Assembly (NCBI GenBank): GCA_023415475.1
Contig: JAEZKL010000165.1
Span: 1-43,937 of the forward strand
From: Bacillota bacterium
GTDB taxonomy: Bacteria > Bacillota > Clostridia > Lachnospirales > Lachnospiraceae
Length of the DNA: 43,937 bases
Direction: 5' to 3'
The notes under the pieces are model-generated. The model was given only the letters and a program-made list of their open reading frames with translations. It was not told where the DNA came from and did no database searches. The position numbers were made by a program, and so were the translations under genes. Below, in pieces: positions 33,954 through 41,774 of this stretch. How positions within the stretch are numbered: the stretch's first letter is position 1; each line of letters starts with the position of its first letter.

Positions 33954-34808
33954 TCAATCAAATCTCCTTCCTGTGATCTCCATAAATACCGTTTCTAAGT
34001 CGGGTTCCGTCGAATGTATGCTCTCTACCATATTTCTCTCAAAATAATCCCTTATTCTTTCAGCAGAGGAAGCATCATTCTTAAGTATATGGTTTTCGCC
34101 GTCCTTCAGCAAAATCCGTATCATGTTCTGGTGATTGAATTTTCTGCAAATATCCTTTGGATATCCATATTCAACAATCTCTCCTCGATTTAAAAGAGCA
34201 ACATTATCACAAAGCTTAGTTGCTTCATCCATATTATGCGTCGTCAGAAATATCGCCGTTCCTTTTTCTTTCTCCTCTAAAATCAACTGATGAATATAGG
34301 CAGCTGTTGCAGGATCAAGTCCACTGGTAGGCTCATCAAGAAATAGGATCTCCGGCTCATGCATGATCGCTCTTGCCAAAGCCAGTCTTTGTCTCATTCC
34401 TTTGGAAAGCTTACTGATAGGGCGCTTTGCAGCATCACTCAGCCCTACTTTCCTAAGTGCCAATGTAATGTTTGCTTTTGATATTCCATAAATTTCAGCA
34501 AATAAAGATAAATTATCGCGACAACTTAGTCGTTCGTACAAGCCTGTATTATCCAGTACCATCCCAAGCTTAGTATATACTTCACTGGTGAGCACCCGAT
34601 TATCCTTTCCCAGAATTACTGCCGTACCACTGATCTGCTTCAGCTGGCCGGTTAATATCTTAATCAGTGTTGTTTTGCCTGCTCCCGATGGTCCCAGTAG
34701 GCCAAAGATTTCACCGGCCTTAATTGTTACATTGATATCCTTCAGTACAACTACATTCTGAAAGCTCATCGCTATATGCTCCGTTACAATCCTATTCCTC
34801 TGTTCCAT
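33954..34808 (-). CDS. ABC transporter ATP-binding protein
   Basis: The 284-residue ATPase has Walker A LLGPSGAGKTTLIKIL (near residue 38), signature LSKGMRQRLALARAI, Walker B ILFLDEPTSGLDP and switch His in LTTHNMDEA. This is the class that pairs with ABC-2 permeases for export of drugs, peptides or lipids. ATG at 34808 follows GGGGG with 7 bases of spacing, and the gene overlaps the DUF3021 gene by 17 bases, showing tight coupling. Confidence 0.93.
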   Translation of the reverse strand: MEQRNRIVTEHIAMSFQNVVVLKDINVTIKAGEIFGLLGPSGAGKTTLIKILTGQLKQISGTAVILGKDNRVLTSEVYTKLGMVLDNTGLYERLSCRDNLSLFAEIYGISKANITLALRKVGLSDAAKRPISKLSKGMRQRLALARAIMHEPEILFLDEPTSGLDPATAAYIHQLILEEKEKGTAIFLTTHNMDEATKLCDNVALLNRGEIVEYGYPKDICRKFNHQNMIRILLKDGENHILKNDASSAERIRDYFERNMVESIHSTEPDLETVFMEITGRRFD

Positions 34809-35286
34809 TTTCAATCCCCCACTGTTCCTTCAGCTTTGCTAAACCCTCTGCCAGCTTCTTATTCTCTATTTTATTTTGTACTGTAGTTACGAAGGTTCCA
34901 ATCATAAAGCACACTAGAAAGCTTCCTATAAACAATGCCCAGGGTTGCCACATATAGATCGGAAACCATTCAAAAATAACGATAAATAAGATAATCGTCA
35001 GTAATACTGTGAATACGGTCAAGGAGACACGTATCCATAATGACATTTCTTTAATTAATCGGTTTGTCAGAAAAAGATAGCGTATGAAAACGTTGATTAC
35101 GGATAGTGAGAGAAACTGAGCCATGATAGCCACAGGAACACCGGCTTCACCAGCTGTGAAGAGTTTCGAATAGTTCTTGGCAGTTTCTCCGAACAACGCG
35201 GAGAAGCTCATCATAATAATCATCGTAAATCCAAACAGACAGAAAACCTGAGCAATATAATTTAGGATTGTTTTTTTCTCATTCAT
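34792..35286 (-). CDS. DUF3021 family membrane protein
   Basis: The 164-residue protein has four hydrophobic segments and a charged C-terminal tail (VQNKIENKKLAEGLAKLKEQ), the DUF3021 pattern. In Firmicutes this protein usually follows a LytTR regulator, as here, and may restrain the regulator at the membrane. The ATG directly follows the regulator's stop codon. The sensing role is inference. Confidence 0.85.
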   Translation of the reverse strand: MNEKKTILNYIAQVFCLFGFTMIIMMSFSALFGETAKNYSKLFTAGEAGVPVAIMAQFLSLSVINVFIRYLFLTNRLIKEMSLWIRVSLTVFTVLLTIILFIVIFEWFPIYMWQPWALFIGSFLVCFMIGTFVTTVQNKIENKKLAEGLAKLKEQWGIENGTEE

Positions 35287-35727
35287 TTATAAAACCCCCA
35301 ATCTTTCTTTCACATAATCAGCATACTGCCTTGATATCATCAAGTGTTCACCGTTACTCATTGTAACCCTTATCTTCCTGTCAACATCCGCTTTTAGTGA
35401 TGTAATGTGTTTAAAGTTGATAATACAGGACTTATTCGCTCGGAAGAAACCAATCCGTATTAACTGCTCCTCTAATTCATACAAACGAAGATTTGTCTCA
35501 TATACTTGATTCCTCGTATATATGAATGTCTTCTTATCCACCGTGTCGATATATAGAACTTTAGAAGAATCAATAATAAAGGTTTCTCCTCCCCTCACCC
35601 CGGTTAGTTGCATCTCAAGCATGCGAAGCATGGCTACCATTTTCTCTATCTCAGGAGTCAAATGGTTGCATGTAATAGCGACTTCAATGTCCTTACAATC
35701 ATTGTCTGTCTTAATAACGATCCTCAC
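35287..35727 (-). CDS. LytTR family DNA-binding regulator
   Basis: The 146-residue protein consists of a short N-terminal helical region and a LytTR DNA-binding domain (residues about 50-146: KVLYIDTVDKKTFIYTRNQV, FFRANKSCIINFKHITSL, MISRQYADYVKERLG). It has no receiver domain, so it is not a classical two-component regulator. GTG at 35727 is preferred: AAGGGGG lies 7 bases upstream and the promoter puts the transcript start near 35750, which would leave the ATG at 35748 without a leader. It heads the operon with DUF3021 and the ABC exporter, which it probably controls. Confidence 0.85.
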   Translation of the reverse strand: MRIVIKTDNDCKDIEVAITCNHLTPEIEKMVAMLRMLEMQLTGVRGGETFIIDSSKVLYIDTVDKKTFIYTRNQVYETNLRLYELEEQLIRIGFFRANKSCIINFKHITSLKADVDRKIRVTMSNGEHLMISRQYADYVKERLGVL

Positions 35728-35756
35728 TTTCTTACCCCCTTCTTCCATCTATATCC

Positions 35757-35785
35757 AATATAACAAATCCTTATCGGTGCTTCAA
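35757..35785 (-). promoter_or_regulatory. Promoter of the LytTR-DUF3021-ABC operon
   Basis: TTGAAG (35785-35780), 17 bases, TATATT (35762-35757) with TGT ahead (extended -10) on the minus strand. LytTR-type direct repeats were looked for upstream but none is convincing. Confidence 0.55.
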
Positions 35786-35844
35786 GCGACGCTTCCTATT
35801 TTGCACAAATCTTAACTTAAGTTTCCAACTAATACGATGTTTCA

Positions 35845-35900
35845 TAAAAAAGGGCGTGTTTCAATCCTAACTAAAAATGTTAGTTTTGAAACACGCCCTT
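35845..35900 (-). terminator. Rho-independent terminator of the aminotransferase gene
   Basis: A perfect 15-bp stem (AAGGGCGTGTTTCAA and complement) with an inner TAACT/AGTTA pair and six T on the minus strand, 18 bases after the stop codon. Confidence 0.93.
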
Positions 35901-35918
35901 TCTCATTTCCATATTTGA

Positions 35919-37136
35919 TTACTGCCCCTTATACCCGCTCAAAAACATTTCAAATTTATCCATAGCCACCTTCAAGTCTTCCACTCTAGGCAGATACACG
36001 ATTCTAAAGTGATCCGGTTCCTTCCAATTGAAACCGCCGCCGTGAACCATAAGAACATGCTGTTCTCTCAGGAAATCAAGGACAAATCTTTCGTCATCGA
36101 ATATTTTATATCTCTTCGTATCAATCTTAGGAAAGGTATAGAAGGCAGCCTTTGGTTTTACAACAGTGATTCCGGGAATATTAATAAGACGTTCTGTTAT
36201 GTATTTTCGCTGTTCATAGATGCGCCCACCCGGAAGAAGAAGCTCATCCGAACTCTGATATCCACCCAGAGCTGTCTGAATAATCTGCTGCGCCGGTACA
36301 TTGGAACAGAGTCGCATGGAGGAAAGCATGTTTAAACCTTCAATATAGCCTTGTGCCTTCGATTTATCACCACAGAGGCACATCCAGCCTACACGGTAGC
36401 CGGCAATACGATGTGATTTGGATAAACCGTTAAAGGTTACCGTCAAAAGATCCGGTGCCAGTGAAGCTATGGATATGTGCTCCCTGCCGTCCATAACAAG
36501 TCTGTCATAAATCTCATCCGAGAAGATTACTAGCTCATGCTCTCTTGCGATATCTACGATCTGCTCCAGAATTTCCTTTGGATAGAGAGCACCGGTCGGA
36601 TTATTGGGATTGATGATTACAATACCCTTGGTTCTGTCCGTTACCTTCTTCCTAATATCATCAATATCGGGGTTCCAGTCTGCCTGTTCATCACAGATAT
36701 AATGAACCACCTTCCCTCCGGCAAGAGTTGCAGCCGCTGTCCAGAGCGGATAATCGGGAGAAGGTATGAGAATCTCATCGCCATTATCAAGGAGACCCTG
36801 CATCGCCATGGAAATCATTTCACTTACGCCGTTACCGGTATAGATATCATTCATTCCGACACCCGGTATATTCTTCAGCTGGCAATACTGCATGATTGCC
36901 TTTCTGGCAGAGAAGATGCCCTTCGATTCGGAATATCCCTCTGACTGGGTCAGATTCGCCATCATATCACGGACCACTTCGTTCGGAGCCTCAAATCCAA
37001 AGGGTGCCGGGTTACCGATGTTCAGCTTCATGATTTTGATTCCCTGCTCGATCATTTTATCCGCTTCATTCACGACAGGACCCCTCACATCGTATGCTAC
37101 ATTCTCAAGCTTTTTTGTCTTTCCAATCAGTTTCAT
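35919..37136 (-). CDS. alaA: AlaA-like class I aminotransferase
   Basis: The 405-residue PLP enzyme belongs to the alanine-type transaminases that interconvert pyruvate and alanine with glutamate. It shows MKLNIGNPAPFGFEAP, YTGNGVSEMISMAMQGLLDN, VIINPNNPTGALYP near 175, SDEIYDRLV with the PLP Asp, and NGLSKSHRIAGYRVGWM with the Schiff-base Lys near 240. Length and motifs fit AlaA. A T-box leader with a likely Ala specifier supports the alanine role, by controlling the gene through uncharged tRNA-Ala. AAGGGAG precedes the ATG and can be hidden by a hairpin. Confidence 0.85.
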   Translation of the reverse strand: MKLIGKTKKLENVAYDVRGPVVNEADKMIEQGIKIMKLNIGNPAPFGFEAPNEVVRDMMANLTQSEGYSESKGIFSARKAIMQYCQLKNIPGVGMNDIYTGNGVSEMISMAMQGLLDNGDEILIPSPDYPLWTAAATLAGGKVVHYICDEQADWNPDIDDIRKKVTDRTKGIVIINPNNPTGALYPKEILEQIVDIAREHELVIFSDEIYDRLVMDGREHISIASLAPDLLTVTFNGLSKSHRIAGYRVGWMCLCGDKSKAQGYIEGLNMLSSMRLCSNVPAQQIIQTALGGYQSSDELLLPGGRIYEQRKYITERLINIPGITVVKPKAAFYTFPKIDTKRYKIFDDERFVLDFLREQHVLMVHGGGFNWKEPDHFRIVYLPRVEDLKVAMDKFEMFLSGYKGQ

Positions 37137-37140
37137 ATAA

Positions 37141-37200
37141 AATCTCCCTTCACTATATAAATATTATTAAAAAAGTACTTGGGAGATTTTATTCTCCCTT
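37141..37200 (-). promoter_or_regulatory. Possible second switch at the aminotransferase ribosome site
   Basis: Three segments alternate: GGGAGA (37198-37193), TCTCCC (37186-37181) and the ribosome site GGGAGA (37148-37143). The middle copy can pair with either. Pairing AAATCTCCC/GGGAGATTT hides the ribosome site; pairing the first two frees it. The first hairpin is followed by TTTTTT, so early termination is also possible. Any ligand is unknown. Confidence 0.45.
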
Positions 37201-37260
37201 TTCTGTTATTGATTTTTATTACTTTGTTGCCTTTTTGCTAAGTAATTATGATTGGACATA

Positions 37261-37567
37261 AAAAAACCCTAAGCCAACCTGTGTCAGCTTAGGGCGAATT
37301 ATTCAATCCGTGTTACCACCTAAATTCAGAGAAATCTCTGCTCTCCACTCAGTTCCATCTGTACCTGTTCCATGGTAACGGATAAACCGATTCCGCTATA
37401 ACGGGCGGACTCCCGATGAAATCTACTGAACGACCATAATGCTCGTTGTTCGGTCCACGGCTCAGAAACTGCTTCCATACCTTCTTCACGAGAATTTGCA
37501 CCAACCATTCTCTCTCTGTCGATCAGAAAATATGTACTCCTTTTCGTCACTGCCTTTATAAATATTA
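37261..37567 (-). promoter_or_regulatory. T-box leader controlling the aminotransferase gene
   Basis: The minus strand holds the T-box sequence AGGTGGTAACACGGAT (37321-37306), whose TGGT can pair with tRNA ACCA, then a terminator stem CCCTAAGC/GCTTAGGG with seven T (37294-37260). Upstream are stem I features (AGAGAG, GGTTGGTG) and stem II/III hairpins. The specifier is probably GCA (37472-37470) followed by purine G, reading alanine. The specifier assignment is inference. Confidence 0.88.
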
Positions 37568-37573
37568 AATGCA

Positions 37574-37602
37574 ATAATAAACTTATTTTATTGATTTGTC
37601 AA
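37574..37602 (-). promoter_or_regulatory. Sigma-A promoter of the T-box-aminotransferase transcript
   Basis: TTGACA (37602-37597), 17 bases, TATTAT (37579-37574) on the minus strand, just before the T-box leader. No terminator for the upstream MocR gene is seen. Confidence 0.8.
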
Positions 37603-37670
37603 CAGAAAATTTTAAAGGTATTCTGGAGCAAGGTATTCTGGATTTCACATATGCCACATATGAGGTTATC

Positions 37671-39050
37671 TTATAAGACTCCTCCGGCTATGCCAATTTC
37701 ACGATTAAGGATTTTTAGCAAAATGTCAATTCCTTTTTCAAACTCTGCAATACTGTCTGCCCCGCTTAATGAAACACGTATATAGTTTGGAGGAACAATT
37801 CCGCCGATCGAAAACTTATCGGATGAAACGACATTAACCCCGTTATCGGTTGCAGCCTTTTCGAATTCGTTGCTGCTCCAATAATCAGGCAGCTTCAGCC
37901 ATGCAAACATGCTGTCCGGCAAATACCGAAAATAATGACCGGATAATTTTGATTTCAACAAACTAGCTCTCCGTTGAATCTCAATCCTTTTCAGTGTGAT
38001 AATTTCATCCGCCGCTCCGCTGGCAATGCACTCACATGCGATTTCCGCATTCAGCGCGGGAGCCATCCATATGGTATCGACGACAGCCTGAGAGATCCTG
38101 CTATAATATTTACGCGGAGTGGCAACAAAGCAAATCCTGAGTCCAGCGTAAAATACCTTTGAAATACCAGAAATATAGATGCTTTGCTCCGGTATAAGAG
38201 CTGTCAGTGAGCCAGTGTTTTCGGATGATAAAAACCGATACAAATCATCCTCGATGAGGATGAGCTGATTCCGCTTAATGATTTCCGCGATTGAAGCGCG
38301 CCTCCTAGCCGACATAGAAGCATTTGTCGGATTATGCATTGTTGATACGGTGTAAATTCCTTTTACGTCATAGCGATTACAAACTGTCGCAAGCCCCTGC
38401 GGCGTCATACCCTCGTCATCCATGTCCACTGCTTCAAGTTGTATACCACAGAGTCTGGCGGCTGTTTTTACACCGGGGTAAGTAAGGCAATCAACGGCAA
38501 TGCGGTCACCCGGCTGAAATACTGAAGAAAAGATACAGTTCAGCGCATGCTGTGCACCAGCTGTTACAATAATATTCGCAGGTTTGGCATCAATGCCGGA
38601 ACGCCGGATCCATTCACTGCCAACCAGCCTGTGCCTGTATATCCCCTGTGGCGGTGTATATGCCATGAATTCTTTCAGGTCATTTTTATGGAGCACTTTT
38701 TCAATGATCGGACTCAGATCAGGTTCCATTGAATATAGGGGCAGCACAAGTCCCATCTCGATAAGCTTCTTGTCATCTTTCTCTGTATTGACCAGAGCCG
38801 AATTGAAGCCCAAATCAGATGAAATATATGTTCCGCTGCCTACGGTTGATGCTACCAGTCCGCGCCTTTCCGCTTCATTGTAAGCCCTTGTGATAGTGGT
38901 TACGTTTACACCTACCTTTTTGGCCAATTCTCTTTGCGCGGGCAACTTCTCTCCCGCTTTCAGGATCCCTACACGAATATCCCTTTCTATCGCTTCTGCA
39001 ATCGCAATATATAAAGACTTATCGGTATCAATAATTTTCAAATCCCACAT
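37671..39050 (-). CDS. MocR family (GntR-HTH plus aminotransferase-like) regulator
   Basis: The 459-residue protein joins a GntR winged helix (residues about 10-75: IRVGILKAGEKLPAQRELAK, VNVTTITRAYNEAERRGL) to a class I aminotransferase-like domain (about 100-450) with the PLP Lys in YISGISKVFYAGLRI near 297. Such regulators sense PLP or an amino-acid ligand and control the divergent gene, here a PLP decarboxylase. Promoters of the two genes overlap face to face. AGGAGA precedes the ATG. The coding sequence is richer in GC than the flagellar region, as in its neighbours. Confidence 0.92.
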   Translation of the reverse strand: MWDLKIIDTDKSLYIAIAEAIERDIRVGILKAGEKLPAQRELAKKVGVNVTTITRAYNEAERRGLVASTVGSGTYISSDLGFNSALVNTEKDDKKLIEMGLVLPLYSMEPDLSPIIEKVLHKNDLKEFMAYTPPQGIYRHRLVGSEWIRRSGIDAKPANIIVTAGAQHALNCIFSSVFQPGDRIAVDCLTYPGVKTAARLCGIQLEAVDMDDEGMTPQGLATVCNRYDVKGIYTVSTMHNPTNASMSARRRASIAEIIKRNQLILIEDDLYRFLSSENTGSLTALIPEQSIYISGISKVFYAGLRICFVATPRKYYSRISQAVVDTIWMAPALNAEIACECIASGAADEIITLKRIEIQRRASLLKSKLSGHYFRYLPDSMFAWLKLPDYWSSNEFEKAATDNGVNVVSSDKFSIGGIVPPNYIRVSLSGADSIAEFEKGIDILLKILNREIGIAGGVL

Positions 39051-39069
39051 ATATACTGTCTCCTACAAA

Positions 39070-39134
39070 ATTGTATTACATACAATCATATATTGACGGT
39101 GGTACATTGTCAACATATAATGCAATTATTGTCA
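39070..39134. promoter_or_regulatory. Overlapping divergent promoters with candidate MocR operators
   Basis: Plus strand: TTGACG (39093-39098), 17 bases, TATAAT (39116-39121) for the decarboxylase. Minus strand: TTGACA (39113-39108), 17 bases, TATGAT (39090-39085) for mocR. The palindrome ATTGTATTACATACAAT (39070-39086) overlaps the mocR -10. ATTGTCA occurs directly repeated at 39106-39112 and 39128-39134, 22 bases apart. Operator function is inferred. Confidence 0.75.
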
Positions 39135-39163
39135 TACATTTTGATTGCAAAGGGGGTAACAAA

Positions 39164-40572
39164 ATGAATAAAACGGACTTGCAAATGGAAATGAAGAGGC
39201 AGCTTGAAACCAAAGAGCTCTTTGAGCAGGCAAAAGACTTTGCGTATGATTACGTAGACAACCTTCAAAAAATGAATGTTTCTCCTTCGGATTCATCGAT
39301 TACAGGATTGGAAGTTTTCGATGAACCGATGCCAGAGGGACCATCTCTTCCCGACGAAGTACTTAGCATTCTGAATAAATATGGTTCAAAGAATACTTCT
39401 GCTCTAACCGGCGGAAAATACTTTGGCTTTGTCTGCGGAGGCAGTTTACCTGTCTCGCTGGCTGTAAAGTGGCTTTCCGACGTCTGGGATCAAAACAGTG
39501 CCTTGTATGTCATGTCGCCGATTGCTGCGAAAACGGAAGATGTCTGTGAAAAATGGGTGGTTGAATTGCTAGGTCTATCGGAAGGAACCGCCGCAGGGTT
39601 TGTGAGCGGCACTTCCACGGCGATCATTTGCGCCCTTGCCGCTGCAAGGAACGAACTACTACGAAAGCAAAACTGGAACGTAAACGAGCTTGGGCTGTTT
39701 GGCGCCCCTCCTATTAGGGTTGTTCTTAGTGAGCAGGCGCACTCGTCGGTGTACAAAGCGTTGGCTTTGCTTGGTCTCGGGAAAGCACGCGTCGAGCTGG
39801 TACCATCAGACGATCAGGGCCGAATATCTGTTGAAAAACTGCCCGCGATCGACAGCAACACCTTACTGATCATCCAGGCCGGCAATGTGATCGGAGGCGC
39901 ATTTGATTCGATCGACAGGCTCTGCGATATCGCAAATAAGGTAGGGGCATGGGTCCATATTGACGGCGCATTCGGGCTTGGGCCGCAGCCTCCGAGAACT
40001 ACCGGAGTTTGACAAAGGGCATTGAAAAAGCCGATTCATGGTCGGTCGACGCTCATAAAACGCTCAATGCTCCGTATGACTGTGGAATCGTTCTTTGCAA
40101 AGACCGCTCCGCTCTGGTACGTGCTATGCAGGCGACCGGATCATATATACAATACAGCGAATACCGGGACGGCATGCTGTATACACCGGAAATGTCCAGA
40201 CGCGCAAGGAGCATCGAGTTGTGGTCGGTGCTCAAGTATCTCGGGAAAAGCGGGGTGCAGGATATTATCGATCGATTATGCGGTCATGCAAAATATTTCG
40301 CGGAACAACTGTCTGAAAACGGTTTTATCGTCCTGAACGATGTAATATTTAATCAGATTTTGATCAAATGTGAGAATGCGGACATAACATCTGCCACGTT
40401 AAAGGCGATTCAATCCAGCGGAAAGTGCTGGTGTGGGGGTTCAGTCTGGCATAACGAACCTGTCATCCGAATCAGTGTATGCTCCTGGCAGACCACAAAA
40501 GATGATATTGACGATTGCATCGAAACTTTTATCCAATGCCGGGAAAGGACGGAAAGAAGTGAAATCATTTAA
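39164..40572 (+). pseudogene. Group II PLP-dependent amino acid decarboxylase, frameshifted
   Basis: This is an amino acid decarboxylase of the aromatic/glutamate type (about 469 residues if intact). The N-terminal part includes LTGGKYFGFVCGG, SGTSTAIICALAAARNELL and WVHIDGAFGLG; the PLP Lys is in SVDAHKTLNAPYDCG in the second part. One base is missing near 39978-39983: the first frame stops at 40010-40012. Inserting one base after CTT restores LWAAASENYRSLTKG and joins both halves. The first product alone would lack the PLP Lys and be inactive. It could be a sequencing error or a recent mutation. ATG at 39164 follows AGGGGG. It is divergent from mocR and overlaps the PhzF-like gene by 14 bases. 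Confidence 0.85.
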
Positions 40573-41434
40573 GTACAAAAAAATCAATGCCTTTACTACA
40601 GATTATTCATCAGGAAATCCGGCAGCGTGTTTTTACCTTGATGCTGGTCAGATACTGAATGATTCCGAGATGCAAAAAATTGCCAGGGACCATAAGGGGT
40701 TAGTATCAGAGGTAATTTTTTGCACCCAAAAAGATACAAATTTGTTTTCCATGAGATATTATTCTTCCGAGTGCGAGGTTGAATTTTGCGGACACGGAAC
40801 GATCGCGTGCATGTATGATCTGATAAAAAATAACCACGAACTAAATAGTGTGTCGGAAGTCTTCATTGACACTCTTAAAGGCAGGCTGACTGTTTACAAC
40901 GAGCTTCAAACTCTGGATGCAGTTTTTATATCAGCACCGGAACCGGAATTTATTGAAACAGATGTGGCTGCCGTCATAGCGGCAGCCCTTGGTATCGCGC
41001 CGTCCACGATCTCAGAAAAACACCCGGTTTCTATGGTAAATGCAGGGCTGAATACCCTGATTGTCCCAATTTCAAAGCTGGAAGCCGAGCTGTCTGTGCA
41101 GCCTGACGAACAGTCTTTAAACGAATTCTGTTCCGACCATTCGATCGACATCATACTTGTGTATACGACTGATGTTTCAAATCATAAGAATCTTGTCCGG
41201 ACGAGAGTATTCGCGCCAAAGTTCGGCTACCTTGAGGACAAGGCTACCGGTTCGGGAAATTCGGCACTGGGCTATTATATGCTTCGTCATAATATGTGGG
41301 ATGGACAGCCGGTATCGATCGAACAAAATGCTGAACTTTCTGCTTACAATACCGTTCGTTTGAAAACGACTGATGGAAAAGTATTATTTGGGGGCAGTGC
41401 AGCAGTTCAAATCGAAGGGAAATATATTTATTAG
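40559..41434 (+). CDS. PhzF family isomerase
   Basis: The 291-residue protein belongs to the PhzF/PhzC family, which includes phenazine isomerase and diaminopimelate epimerase-like folds. It shows INAFTTDYSSGNPAACF near residue 8, GLVSEVIFC with the catalytic Glu, VEFCGHGTIACMYDL, and DKATGSGNSALGYYML near 232. GTG at 40559 follows AAGGA with 9 bases of spacing; earlier starts overlap the decarboxylase. No phenazine genes are nearby, so the substrate is probably another small unsaturated acid or amine related to the decarboxylase product. Confidence 0.88.
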   Translation: MKSFKYKKINAFTTDYSSGNPAACFYLDAGQILNDSEMQKIARDHKGLVSEVIFCTQKDTNLFSMRYYSSECEVEFCGHGTIACMYDLIKNNHELNSVSEVFIDTLKGRLTVYNELQTLDAVFISAPEPEFIETDVAAVIAAALGIAPSTISEKHPVSMVNAGLNTLIVPISKLEAELSVQPDEQSLNEFCSDHSIDIILVYTTDVSNHKNLVRTRVFAPKFGYLEDKATGSGNSALGYYMLRHNMWDGQPVSIEQNAELSAYNTVRLKTTDGKVLFGGSAAVQIEGKYIY

Positions 41435-41492
41435 CGAAAGACCGGATCTGAATATGAATAATTGCGCATATAAAGCCAGTGGATGCAAGCAT

Positions 41493-41572
41493 ACAAGATG
41501 AATTGGTAAACCAATTCACTTGTCATGTATAAAAGCACATGTGAGAACGATCAAAGCTCTCCATGTGCTTTT
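41493..41572 (+). terminator. Hairpins and terminator after the PhzF-like gene
   Basis: First a long hairpin (TGAATTGG/CCAATTCA with ACAAG/CTTGT outside, 41493-41523) without T tract. Then AAAAGCACATG/CATGTGCTTTT (41531-41572), a stem ending in TTTTG on the plus strand and in TTTT on the minus strand, so it may also end the convergent Opp genes. Confidence 0.8.
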
Positions 41573-41774
41573 GTAATGCTTCCGCAGGTATAACGATCTC
41601 TTTGACATTACCCTTGTTTTAATCTCTAATTTCCTGTCAGCTTTTTATAGATAGCTTCATCTTCTTCATCAACAGAAAGGGTTTATCTGATAAATCCCAA
41701 GCTTCAAGATCGACATATGGAATAATAGAATACATAAATTAATCAAATATTTTTCAGATTAACCTCTATGTGCC
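41573..41774. other. Gap between convergent genes, no clear gene
   Basis: The stretch holds one short minus-strand frame (about 41648-41743, beginning MYSIIPYVDLEAW) of about 32 codons with no clear ribosome site or known family. It could be a gene remnant or chance. Nothing else is supported. Confidence 0.4.

Noticed and set aside
37326..37574. 82-residue minus-strand open frame in the T-box leader
   Set aside because: It covers T-box stems and has no protein-like features; the RNA element explains the sequence.
39977..39990. Programmed ribosomal frameshift in the decarboxylase
   Set aside because: There is no slippery heptamer or clear downstream pseudoknot, and family members are normally read in one frame.
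40022..40336. Plus-strand open frames overlapping the second half of the decarboxylase
   Set aside because: They are out-of-frame shadows; the decarboxylase frame holds the PLP Lys motif and family pattern.
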